Source of the DNA: an uncultured Candidatus Actinomarina sp.
Lineage (GTDB): Bacteria > Actinomycetota > Acidimicrobiia > Actinomarinales > Actinomarinaceae
Direction: 5' to 3'
Length of the DNA: 64,000 nucleotides
Assembly: GCA_902610815.1 (NCBI GenBank)
Contig: CACLXG010000001.1
Location: forward strand, 504,056 to 568,055
The position numbers and the translations under genes are program-made. The stretch's first letter is position 1. Each line of letters starts with the position of its first letter. Of the stretch, positions 1 through 6,570 are shown one piece after another. Under the pieces are notes generated by a model. That model was not told the origin of the DNA, ran no database searches, and saw only the letters and a program-made list of their open reading frames with translations.

Positions 1-392
1 ATGTTAAAAGCATTTTGAGCATTTCCACCACCACCTCTTACTGATGTAATGACACCTACTGATTTATTTTTAAATAGTGAATTATATCTATTTTCATCGT
101 AAGCAAGAGATAACCAATCAAGAGTATTTTTTAAATGTGCCAAAAATCCTCCATTAAAAACTGGACTAAAAATAATAATCTTGTCTGCACTTTCTAGAGA
201 TTTTCTCATTTCCAATATTTTTTTTGGAACATCTTTTTGGTTGTTTAGCAAAAATGGAATATTTTCATAAAGATTTTCATGAATGTCATTAGGCACAGCC
301 TTTTCGTCAAGAAATTTGTTTAGCTTTTTTGCTAATTTGGTATTGTTTGAATCTTCACTAACTCCTGCGCTAAGAATTAATAATTTTGACAT
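1..392 (-). CDS. NAD(P)H-dependent FMN reductase-like protein (3' end cut by window edge)
   Basis: Partial gene for a small flavodoxin-fold flavin reductase; the C-terminus lies beyond the left edge, so about 130 residues are visible. An N-terminal beta strand (LLILSAG, residues 4-10) leads into the region that binds FMN phosphate in this family. The hallmark S-P-V-F-N-G followed by L-K-N-x-L-D-W is at residues 76-93. Family members reduce FMN or quinones in the cytosol with NAD(P)H. The ATG start has no Shine-Dalgarno sequence and lies 28 bp from the divergent csaA start, so the message may be leaderless. The physiological substrate cannot be told. Confidence 0.8.
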   Translation of the reverse strand, partial: MSKLLILSAGVSEDSNNTKLAKKLNKFLDEKAVPNDIHENLYENIPFLLNNQKDVPKKILEMRKSLESADKIIIFSPVFNGGFLAHLKNTLDWLSLAYDENRYNSLFKNKSVGVITSVRGGGGNAQNAFN

Positions 393-420
393 GAATTAAG
401 TATGTAATTATGTTTGTTAT
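393..420. promoter_or_regulatory. Very short divergent promoter region (flavin reductase / csaA)
   Basis: Only 28 bp separate two divergent ATG codons and neither gene has a Shine-Dalgarno sequence. On the plus strand the hexamer TATGTT (409-414) matches the TANNNT -10 consensus and ends six bases before the csaA ATG, which would put the transcript start at or next to the start codon. On the minus strand a weaker CATACT lies at the same distance. Leaderless transcription from both sides is inferred from spacing. Confidence 0.4.
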
Positions 421-756
421 ATGGAAAGTGATAAATCAACTAATTTTTTTGAATTAGACATTCGTGTCGGGAAAATAATTAAGGCAGAAATTTTCAAAGA
501 AGCTAAAAAACCAGCATACAAACTCACAATTGATTTTGGTAATTTAATTGGCACTAAAAAAACCAGTGCACAGATAACAAACTATAAACTAAATGAACTT
601 CAAGAAAAGCCTTGTATAGCAGTTATAAATCTTGGAAATAAACAAATAGGACCATTTATGAGTGAGTGCTTAGTTTTAGGATCAATTGCTGAAAATGGAG
701 ATGTACTATTACTTCAGCCATCCGACAAAGCAGAGCTTGGAGACAAAATTTCCTAA
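421..756 (+). CDS. csaA: CsaA-type tRNA-binding protein
   Basis: A 111-residue single-domain protein, about the size of Bacillus CsaA. It is an OB-fold tRNA-binding domain related to the C-terminus of methionyl-tRNA synthetase beta chains. The family pattern is clear: D-I-R-V-G-K-I near residue 13, P-A-Y-K-L-T-I-D-F-G in the middle, then S-A-Q-I-T-N-Y and C-terminal L-V-L-G-S and L-L-L-Q-P. CsaA is a homodimer with reported export-chaperone activity and tRNA binding; its main role is unsettled. Its stop overlaps the stop of the convergent thioredoxin-like gene by a few bases, so the two are arranged tail to tail. Confidence 0.9.
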   Translation: MESDKSTNFFELDIRVGKIIKAEIFKEAKKPAYKLTIDFGNLIGTKKTSAQITNYKLNELQEKPCIAVINLGNKQIGPFMSECLVLGSIAENGDVLLLQPSDKAELGDKIS

Positions 757-1226
757 CCTATTTTATTTTCGAAATACTTAGGATAAAATGTACCAACTCT
801 TCTTCCAAGTTTTTCACCTTGATTATTAATCAATACATATGTTGGAGTGTTGTTTAAGTTATATATATCAATAAACTCATGATCTTTTTGCTTACTTGCA
901 TTTATAGAAACAAAATAAACATCTGGATTTTTCTTTTTAAATTCATCAACTATGAATTTTGAAGCAGTGCAACCTAGTCAGTAGTCTGAGTAAAACTCAA
1001 TGATTGAATATTGGTGTTCTGAAATGTTATAAGAGTCATCAACCATGTTCCTATTTGATGTATAAAGAATAAGGAATCCAAAAATACCCAAAACAAATAA
1101 ACTAAGAAAATAAAGAACAGTTATTGGTTCATAAGCAATAAAAATGATAGCAAGTCCGATAACCCATCCAGTAGGGAGATAAAGCAAACTATATCTGTTT
1201 AATATTCTAAGAAACTTTTTTTTCAT
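753..1226 (-). CDS. Membrane-anchored thioredoxin-like protein with in-frame TGA at the catalytic Cys (candidate selenoprotein)
   Basis: A 158-codon frame starting at ATG (MKKKFLRIL) with two hydrophobic segments at about residues 14-30 and 35-54, then a thioredoxin-fold domain. Codon 83 is TGA. The context I-I-E-F-Y-S-D-Y-[TGA]-L-G-C-T aligns with the thioredoxin active site F-W-A-x-W-C-G-P-C, so TGA falls exactly on the first redox cysteine and would give a UxxC motif. After it the frame stays open for 74 codons, keeps family features including the cis-proline motif N-N-T-P-T-Y-V-L-I, and ends at TAG. TGA is an ordinary stop elsewhere in the window, so global recoding is excluded. A hairpin fitting the bacterial SECIS model follows (939-959). 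Alternatives are a TGC/TGT-to-TGA mutation (pseudogene) or a sequencing error. No selenocysteine machinery is in the window. Confidence 0.6.
939..959 (-). promoter_or_regulatory. SECIS-like hairpin downstream of the in-frame TGA
   Basis: Reading the minus strand, 18 bases after the TGA comes a perfect 8-bp stem (AAATTCAT / ATGAATTT) closed by the 5-base loop AGTTG. The loop begins 26 bases after the TGA and has G at its second position. This matches the published bacterial SECIS model: apical loop roughly 16-37 bases downstream, a short upper stem, and a G among the first two loop bases. The stem is AU-rich, so chance formation in AT-rich coding DNA must be considered. Confidence 0.4.
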
Positions 1227-1260
1227 AATTTTGCCCGTCAGACATATAATATACTTGAAT
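1227..1260. promoter_or_regulatory. Overlapping divergent promoters (thioredoxin-like / Fur)
   Basis: A 34-bp divergent intergenic region. The plus strand reads TATAAT at 1245-1250 and TATACT at 1250-1255, the latter ending five bases before the fur ATG. The minus strand reads TATTAT over 1248-1253 toward the thioredoxin-like gene. The A/T core is nearly symmetric and could open for polymerases in both directions. No Shine-Dalgarno sequence precedes the Fur gene. Confidence 0.4.
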
Positions 1261-1671
1261 ATGGATTTCGTTAATGAATTACGAAAAAGAGGTAAAAGAA
1301 TAACTAATGCAAGAGAAGTTGTTTGCAAAATTCTTGAAACATCTGGGCATAAGCACTTTACTGTTGAAGAGCTACATAAACTTTCATTAAAAAAAGATAA
1401 AAATATTGACTTAGCTACTGTTTATAGAACTCTAGAACTTTTAGAAAATATAAATCTAATTGAACATTCCCACCAGGTACATGGCTCAGGACTATATTTT
1501 GTAAAAGATGTACATTCAAATATACATATTGTTTGTGAGTCTTGTGGAGACATTTCAGATCTTGATATAAAAACATCTGAAAAAGTAAATAATCTAATAA
1601 CTAGTGAAACAAATTTTAGAGAGATAACAAATCACTTCGTATACTCAGGGTATTGCAAAAAATGTAAATAA
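1261..1671 (+). CDS. Fur-family metalloregulator (Fur/Zur/Nur type)
   Basis: A 136-residue repressor of the Fur family. The winged-helix DNA-binding domain fills about residues 1-75, with the recognition helix D-L-A-T-V-Y-R-T-L-E-L-L at 50-61. The dimerisation domain carries two structural zinc motifs, C92-x-x-C95 and C132-x-x-C135, with H85 and H89 as candidate sensory ligands. The ATG at 1261 is preferred because family homology begins there and a TATACT box ends five bases upstream; an earlier alternative start would lie upstream of that promoter. A 7-1-7 palindrome follows the stop and precedes a metal ECF-type transporter, which it probably controls. Whether it senses Zn, Ni, Fe or Mn is not clear from sequence. 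Confidence 0.9.
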   Translation: MDFVNELRKRGKRITNAREVVCKILETSGHKHFTVEELHKLSLKKDKNIDLATVYRTLELLENINLIEHSHQVHGSGLYFVKDVHSNIHIVCESCGDISDLDIKTSEKVNNLITSETNFREITNHFVYSGYCKKCK

Positions 1672-1680
1672 ATCTTTTAT

Positions 1681-1695
1681 TGCAAATTATTTGCA
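1681..1695. promoter_or_regulatory. Candidate Fur-family operator (perfect 7-1-7 inverted repeat)
   Basis: TGCAAAT-T-ATTTGCA is a perfect 7-1-7 palindrome, the geometry of Fur, Zur and PerR boxes. It sits between the Fur-family gene and cbiQ, ten bases after the regulator's stop and 15 bases before the cbiQ ATG. It immediately abuts a possible -10 element (TAAGAT). A bound dimer would cover the cbiQ promoter. Control by the adjacent regulator is inferred from position. Confidence 0.6.
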
Positions 1696-1710
1696 TTAAG
1701 ATAAACAAAT

Positions 1711-2475
1711 ATGGAAACATCCCATTCTCATCATTTAGAAACTCATAGTGACTCGTATTTAGTAAAAATCAAACCCGAAATAAAATTACTTTCCTTTTTT
1801 GCAATTATTCTCTCTATTGCCTTTTTGAGTTTGGAAAACAATGTTTCGGTTGTACTTCAAGCAGTAATAGTTGCGGGTTTATTGATTGTTTCAAAATTAC
1901 AACTTAAAACATATTTAAAAAGACTTTCAATAGATATACCATTTGTATTGTTTGCCTTATTTTTACCATTTGTGAGTAAAGGGAATGGAGAAATCTTAAC
2001 AAGTTTTTTCAATTTCAGTATTTATAAGACTGGAGTTGATGAAATGATATCAATTCTGATAAAAATCACTCTTTGTGTCACATTGGCAATTGTTCTTACT
2101 GCGACAACGTCTAATATCGAAATAATATATGGATTACAGAAACTTAAAGTATCACCTTTGTTAATTTCTATATTTTCTTTTGCAATTAGATATATTGATG
2201 TATTCATTGACGAGGTAAAAAGAGTAAAAATATCAATGCGCTCAAGAGGTTATTCTGAAAAAGGAATAAAAACACTTAAACCCCTTGCTTTTGCATCTGG
2301 TGCCTTGTTGATTAGGGGGTATGAAAGAGGAGAAAGGGTTTATAATTCTATGATTTCTAGGGGCTTTAAAGGAACGTTAGAGCTAGAGGCACGAGAGTTT
2401 AATTCATCTAATTTAATATTTCTAATTTCCATATTTTCAATTGTAATTTGTATTGTAGATAGGTTCGTTTTATGA
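1711..2475 (+). CDS. cbiQ: Energy-coupling factor transporter transmembrane protein (CbiQ/EcfT)
   Basis: A 254-residue membrane T component of an energy-coupling-factor importer. Hydrophobic helices lie at about 27-60, 72-90, 112-132 and 148-165, with a final one at the C-terminus. The two cytoplasmic coupling motifs that dock onto the ATPases are visible as R-S-R-G (177-180) and S-R-G (216-218). The N-terminus is His-rich (five His within residues 5-12), in keeping with Ni2+, Co2+ or another metal as cargo. The stop overlaps the next start (ATGA). No substrate-binding S component (CbiM/NikM) is present nearby, so the specificity is not shown. Confidence 0.88.
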   Translation: METSHSHHLETHSDSYLVKIKPEIKLLSFFAIILSIAFLSLENNVSVVLQAVIVAGLLIVSKLQLKTYLKRLSIDIPFVLFALFLPFVSKGNGEILTSFFNFSIYKTGVDEMISILIKITLCVTLAIVLTATTSNIEIIYGLQKLKVSPLLISIFSFAIRYIDVFIDEVKRVKISMRSRGYSEKGIKTLKPLAFASGALLIRGYERGERVYNSMISRGFKGTLELEAREFNSSNLIFLISIFSIVICIVDRFVL

Positions 2476-3218
2476 ATCAGGAATACCTCAATGTAGATAA
2501 CTTAAGTTTTGAATATCCAGATGGATTTAAAGCTCTTGAAAATATAAATCTAAGTTTATCAAAAGGTGAAAGGCTTGCTGTATTAGGCCCTAATGGAGCA
2601 GGTAAAACTACTCTCATTCTTCATTTGAACGGGATTCTAGGTGATTTAAATGGGCAAATTACATTAAATAATAAAGATTTTTCAGAAGAAAATATTTCGA
2701 AAATTAGAAAATCTGTAGGTTTAGTTTTCCAGGATCCAGATGATCAACTATTTATGCCAACCGTGTTAGAAGATGTCATGTTTGGACCAAAAAATTTTGG
2801 ATTCAGTGATGAGTTAGTAAAGAAAAATTCAATCAACGCACTCGAGCAAGTTAAGATGCTGCAGTTTAAAGACAAACCACCTCACCATTTAAGCTTTGGT
2901 CAAAAAAGAAAAGTGGCAATAGCAAGTGTTCTGGCTTCAGATCCTGAATTACTAGTTTTAGATGAACCTAGTTCAAATTTAGATCCTGCTTCTAGGAGAG
3001 AACTAATAGATATACTTAAAAATTTAGATGTATCAATTATCCTTGTTACCCATGATTTACCAATGGCGTTGGAAATTTGTAATAGAAGTGTAATTTTAAA
3101 CAACGGTAAAATTACTGCAGATGATGACACTTATAAAATTCTTAAAAACGAAAAAATTATGTCAGACAACAGGTTGGAATTACCTTTTGGATTTGCCCTT
3201 CATCATTTAGAAGAGTGA
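2472..3218 (+). CDS. cbiO: ECF/cobalt-type ABC transporter ATPase (CbiO/EcfA)
   Basis: A 248-residue ABC ATPase that powers the ECF transporter. Walker A is G-P-N-G-A-G-K-T-T (39-47), the Q-loop is F-Q-D-P (86-89), the signature is L-S-F-G-Q (140-144), and Walker B is L-L-V-L-D-E (160-165), followed by a D-loop and the switch histidine in V-T-H-D. The phrase V-F-Q-D-P-D-D-Q is typical of CbiO/EcfA. It overlaps cbiQ by four bases, so translation is coupled. With only one ATPase gene here, a CbiO homodimer is likely. The 3' end overlaps the convergent hydrolase gene by 16 bases. Confidence 0.9.
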   Translation: MNQEYLNVDNLSFEYPDGFKALENINLSLSKGERLAVLGPNGAGKTTLILHLNGILGDLNGQITLNNKDFSEENISKIRKSVGLVFQDPDDQLFMPTVLEDVMFGPKNFGFSDELVKKNSINALEQVKMLQFKDKPPHHLSFGQKRKVAIASVLASDPELLVLDEPSSNLDPASRRELIDILKNLDVSIILVTHDLPMALEICNRSVILNNGKITADDDTYKILKNEKIMSDNRLELPFGFALHHLEE

Positions 3219-4201
3219 AATTCTGAGGACTTAATATATTCAGCTATGTTATCAATAGCCTCAAATGCTTCCTTAATTGGAAAAAAGTGCCATGCATGCC
3301 AAAGTTTATCCCATGTTTGAAGTTGTACATTTGTATTCTTATCTCTTAATTTTTTCACAAATTCAATTGCATCATTGTAAAGTAATTCATCGGAACAGAC
3401 CTGGATTAAAGTTTCCGGAAAACTATTTATATCAGCATAAACTGGTGACAGTACTGGATTAGTGGTACCGTACTCTCCTGCGTAAAACTCTCCAACCTCA
3501 TACATTCCTTCAATAATTATTGTTACATCTCTGTTTTTGAGATATCTTTTATCTTGAAACCCGTCTGACAAATCAAGCCAAGGTGAAAGCAAAATGAGAC
3601 TGTTAGGATTATACATAAACCCATCATCTACTACAAGGCCTGTGGCTAAACCTCCCCCAGCTGATTCACCCATCCAAATTGAGTGTTCGTCTTTATGAAG
3701 GGCGTCAATAAATTCTACAGCTATCTTTGCATCTTCATGTGCAGCAGGAAAGTTATGTTCAGGACTCAGCCTATATTCAAAAAAATAAATCACTAAATTT
3801 GATTTTTGAGAAATGATTGAAACAAAATTTTTATGTGACTTAATACTTCCCGCAAAATAGCCACCTCCATGAAAATAAACACCATACTTTCCACTCTCTG
3901 CATTTTTTGGAGTAAATTTATAAATTTTGACAGGAGAATCTTTAAGTTCTTCGATTTGAACTTCATCATTAAAAGGTAAAATTCTTTCACCTGAATTATT
4001 GAGGTTTACTCTTGAGTCAATAGCATAATCTAAACGATCTTGGAATGTAGGATTTTTTCTTGTTACATCGAGCCTAATTCGATCACGTACTTTGCGAAGT
4101 TTTAATATGTTTACATACAAAGGAGTCCTAACAAATAATGGAAGTTTTGGGATGATTTCAATTGTAAATTTTTCAAGAATTAAAGCTAATAAACTTGCCA
4201 T
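3203..4201 (-). CDS. Alpha/beta hydrolase, hormone-sensitive-lipase family
   Basis: A 332-residue serine esterase of the HSL (type IV) family. The oxyanion-hole motif H-G-G-G is at 111-114 and the nucleophile elbow G-E-S-A-G at 178-182. The family phrase Y-R-L-S-P-E-H-x-F-P-A-A lies between them, and acid and histidine candidates follow in C-S-D-E-L and the C-terminal W-H-A-W-H. A GTG 15 bases upstream is in frame but forms part of a TATAAT promoter box, so the ATG is the better start and the message is probably leaderless. The substrate is unknown. The C-terminal end overlaps convergent cbiO. Confidence 0.85.
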   Translation of the reverse strand: MASLLALILEKFTIEIIPKLPLFVRTPLYVNILKLRKVRDRIRLDVTRKNPTFQDRLDYAIDSRVNLNNSGERILPFNDEVQIEELKDSPVKIYKFTPKNAESGKYGVYFHGGGYFAGSIKSHKNFVSIISQKSNLVIYFFEYRLSPEHNFPAAHEDAKIAVEFIDALHKDEHSIWMGESAGGGLATGLVVDDGFMYNPNSLILLSPWLDLSDGFQDKRYLKNRDVTIIIEGMYEVGEFYAGEYGTTNPVLSPVYADINSFPETLIQVCSDELLYNDAIEFVKKLRDKNTNVQLQTWDKLWHAWHFFPIKEAFEAIDNIAEYIKSSEFHSSK

Positions 4202-4252
4202 GTTTAAATTATACACCTTTAGTTGTGTACAAAAAAAATATATAATAGATTC
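4202..4252. promoter_or_regulatory. Divergent leaderless promoters with perfect TATAAT boxes
   Basis: In a 51-bp divergent gap each gene has an exact TATAAT six bases before its ATG: minus strand at 4208-4213 (then TTAAAC-ATG), plus strand at 4241-4246 (then AGATTC-ATG). Transcription normally starts about seven bases after the -10 hexamer, which would be the A of the ATG. There is no Shine-Dalgarno sequence on either side. Confidence 0.6.
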
Positions 4253-5332
4253 ATGAAAAACGCTAAAGGATCATTAGCTATTTTAGGATCTGGTGAAACA
4301 AGCCCAAACTTAGTTAGTGTGCATAGAGAGCTGCTTAAAGGGTTAGATGATTCTTCAAACATTTTTATGATTGACTCACCATTTGGATTTCAAGAAAATG
4401 CTAATCAACTCGTTGAAAAAATTATAGATTTTTACAAAGTAAGTTTAAATGTTGAGCTGAAACTATCTAGTTACAGAAAAATTGAAGAATTAAATACAAA
4501 ATCGTTCTTTAAATCAATTCAATTATTAGAAAATGCATCATTTATTTTTGCTGGGCCAGGAAGTCCTAGTTATGCCAGCAAGTTATGGCATGGTAATGAA
4601 TTTGAGCAAACTTTAAAAAATCATTTGATAAAGGGTGGTAATAGCTTATTTGCAAGTGCAGCGGCCTCTACTCTTGGAGAATATACATTACCTGTTTATG
4701 AAATTTATAAAGTAGGTCAAGATCCTTATTGGGAAAAAGGGTTAAATATTTTAGATGTTTATGGTCTGTCATGTACAGTAGTTCCTCACTTTAATAATGC
4801 AGAAGGTGGAAATCATGATACTAGCTTTAGTTATGTTGGCGAGAATAGAATGAAGGCTCTTTTAGATAAGTCTTATTCAAACATTCTTGGCGTCGATGAA
4901 CACACTGCATTAATTATTTCTGGAAAAAATGAAACATTTAAAGTTGTTGGATTAGGCAATGTAACTGTATTAAACAAAGAAGGAGCTCATATCTTCGAAA
5001 AAGATTCTGAAGAAAGTTTAAATACTTTACAAAAGTTATTGGTATCTGACAAAAAGAGCTCTGTCAAAAAAATAGATAGTATTGAAACTGAGATAACTTC
5101 TGCAGATAAATCCACTTTAAAAGAAATTGCTAATTTAGAAATTCAAATAGAGTCTTATAAGAAGAACAATGAGCGTTTTGAAATGTTAGTTGAAAAACTA
5201 ATATTACTAAGGTCGAAGTTGAGAAATGAAAAAAATTATGAGCTTTCTGATGAAGTTAGAGATATATTAGAATCTTCTGGTTTGCAAGTAGAGGATTCTG
5301 AAAAAGGTGTTCAGTGGAAAATTATTGAATAG
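4253..5332 (+). CDS. Peptidase S51/cyanophycinase-like domain with a CysS-like C-terminal tail
   Basis: A 359-residue protein of two parts. Residues 1 to about 255 resemble the peptidase S51 / class I glutamine-amidotransferase-like fold: an early L-G-S-G-E, an F-A-G-P-G-S-P-S-Y loop near 99-107 and a candidate serine elbow F-A-S-A-A-A-S near 134-140. After a charged linker, about residues 290-359 resemble the C-terminal helical part of cysteinyl-tRNA synthetase (L-R-S-K-L-R-N-E-K-N-Y-E-L-S-D-E-V-R-D, then E-D-S-E-K-G-V-Q-W-K). No synthetase catalytic domain is present. The start is the ATG six bases after TATAAT. Function is unknown; hydrolysis of a peptide-like substrate is possible. The 3' end overlaps convergent pheA. 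Confidence 0.65.
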   Translation: MKNAKGSLAILGSGETSPNLVSVHRELLKGLDDSSNIFMIDSPFGFQENANQLVEKIIDFYKVSLNVELKLSSYRKIEELNTKSFFKSIQLLENASFIFAGPGSPSYASKLWHGNEFEQTLKNHLIKGGNSLFASAAASTLGEYTLPVYEIYKVGQDPYWEKGLNILDVYGLSCTVVPHFNNAEGGNHDTSFSYVGENRMKALLDKSYSNILGVDEHTALIISGKNETFKVVGLGNVTVLNKEGAHIFEKDSEESLNTLQKLLVSDKKSSVKKIDSIETEITSADKSTLKEIANLEIQIESYKKNNERFEMLVEKLILLRSKLRNEKNYELSDEVRDILESSGLQVEDSEKGVQWKIIE

Positions 5333-6143
5333 CTTTTGGATAGTGTCCCAATAACTTAAATTCTTTAGAAACTTTACTTATTTTTTCCTCAAGCTCAGAT
5401 TGTTTTTCCAAGTTTTCTAATTCATAATCAATATAAAATTTATACTCCCAAGGTCTTCCCAGTATTGGTCGTGATTCAAGTTTTGTAAGGTTTATATCCA
5501 AATCACTAAAAATATTCAAAGACTTTAAAAGCGAACCTGGCTTATCATCAGATATGAGCACTGATGAAACCTTATTTTTTACTTGATTCTGATCTAAATC
5601 TATATTTCCAATAAGAAGAAATCTGGTATAGTTTTCCTCATGATTTGATATATTTTTTTCTAAAATCAAAAATCTTTCATCGCTTTCAAAATGATCTCCA
5701 GCAATCGCAGCAGTAGTTAGTTCATTATTTTCTAAAATTTCAAATACACTTCCAGCAGTATCAAAGACTGGAGTGATTCTAAACTTATGCTTCTGTATAT
5801 ACTTGCTGCACTGTTGTAATGCCTGTGGGTGAGAAATAACATTTGTAATATTTGCTATATCTGAACCAACTAAGCCTATTAAACTGTGGTTAATTCTATG
5901 AACATACTCAGCAAATATTTTTAGACCACTGTCTATAAGCTCTTCATATGCTTCATTCACAGTACCTGCGATTGAATTTTCAACAGGTAATAATCCAATG
6001 CCAGAATCAGACTTTACATATGATATTAACTCAGTAAATGTCTCAGTTGGATGATACAGATAGTCCGGATATTCCTTTTTTAAAAGTTCCTCTGAATATG
6101 AGCCAGATGAACCTTGGTAAGCAATTGTTTGATTATTTTTCAT
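5322..6143 (-). CDS. pheA: Prephenate dehydratase
   Basis: A 273-residue monofunctional enzyme that converts prephenate to phenylpyruvate on the phenylalanine branch. The N-terminal catalytic domain contains the T-R-F motif (N-Y-T-R-F) that acts in dehydration. A C-terminal ACT domain carries the E-S-R-P motif associated with phenylalanine feedback inhibition. The start is the ATG that overlaps the aroQ stop by 11 bases; in-frame upstream codons fall inside aroQ. No chorismate mutase domain is fused, so mutase activity must come from elsewhere, presumably AroH. It is the last gene of the aromatic operon. Confidence 0.95.
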   Translation of the reverse strand: MKNNQTIAYQGSSGSYSEELLKKEYPDYLYHPTETFTELISYVKSDSGIGLLPVENSIAGTVNEAYEELIDSGLKIFAEYVHRINHSLIGLVGSDIANITNVISHPQALQQCSKYIQKHKFRITPVFDTAGSVFEILENNELTTAAIAGDHFESDERFLILEKNISNHEENYTRFLLIGNIDLDQNQVKNKVSSVLISDDKPGSLLKSLNIFSDLDINLTKLESRPILGRPWEYKFYIDYELENLEKQSELEEKISKVSKEFKLLGHYPKAIQ

Positions 6144-6570
6144 TAATATACTCCAGTGCTTCAATATATCCCTGCACACCTGTTCCAATAATTGATTTAT
6201 TACAAATATCAGAAATTAAATTTGTTTTTCTAAATTGTTCTCTATGGTTTATATCTGAAATATGAACTTCAACTATTTCATTGTTTTGTGCATAAATCTG
6301 AAGGGCGTCTCTTATTGCAATACTTGTATGCGTGTATGCTCCAGGGTTAATCACAATCCAGGAATTTTCAATATTGATTAGGTTTTGTATATAATTTACA
6401 ATCTCGCCTTCAATATTTGATTGAAAAAAAACAGTTTTGATTTTTAACTTTTTAGCTTCAGAATTGACTAAATTTTTTAGCTCATCATAGCTTGTTGAAC
6501 CGTATTCTGTAATTTCTCTTATGCCTAAAAAATTCAGATTAGGACCATTGATAAAATATATATTTTTAAT
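6133..6570 (-). CDS. aroQ: Type II 3-dehydroquinate dehydratase, apparently ATT start
   Basis: A 145-residue type II dehydroquinase (step 3 of the shikimate pathway). N-G-P-N-L-N-F-L-G near residue 9, the catalytic tyrosine in E-Y-G-S-T, N-P-G-A-Y-T-H-T-S, E-V-H-I-S-D-I and the arginine in H-R-E-Q-F-R are all present. The N-terminus needed for the fold begins at an ATT codon. An in-frame TGA lies three codons upstream and no ATG, GTG or TTG occurs before the NGPN motif. The ATT follows a GAGGTG Shine-Dalgarno and overlaps the aroB stop. Length equals the family norm only with this start. Confidence 0.9.
   Translation of the reverse strand: MKNIYFINGPNLNFLGIREITEYGSTSYDELKNLVNSEAKKLKIKTVFFQSNIEGEIVNYIQNLINIENSWIVINPGAYTHTSIAIRDALQIYAQNNEIVEVHISDINHREQFRKTNLISDICNKSIIGTGVQGYIEALEYINEK

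Noticed and set aside
978..980. TGA read as tryptophan (genetic code 4)
   Set aside because: TGA is used as a normal stop by several intact genes in the window (for example cbiQ, cbiO, rplM) and tryptophan is encoded by TGG throughout.
4202..4216. GTG start for the alpha/beta hydrolase at 4216
   Set aside because: The GTG is immediately followed by the TATAAT promoter box, so the ATG six bases after that box is the likelier start.
4223..4252. Ten-residue N-terminal extension of the S51-like protein
   Set aside because: It includes the TATAAT promoter box and shows no conservation; the ATG at 4253 is preferred.
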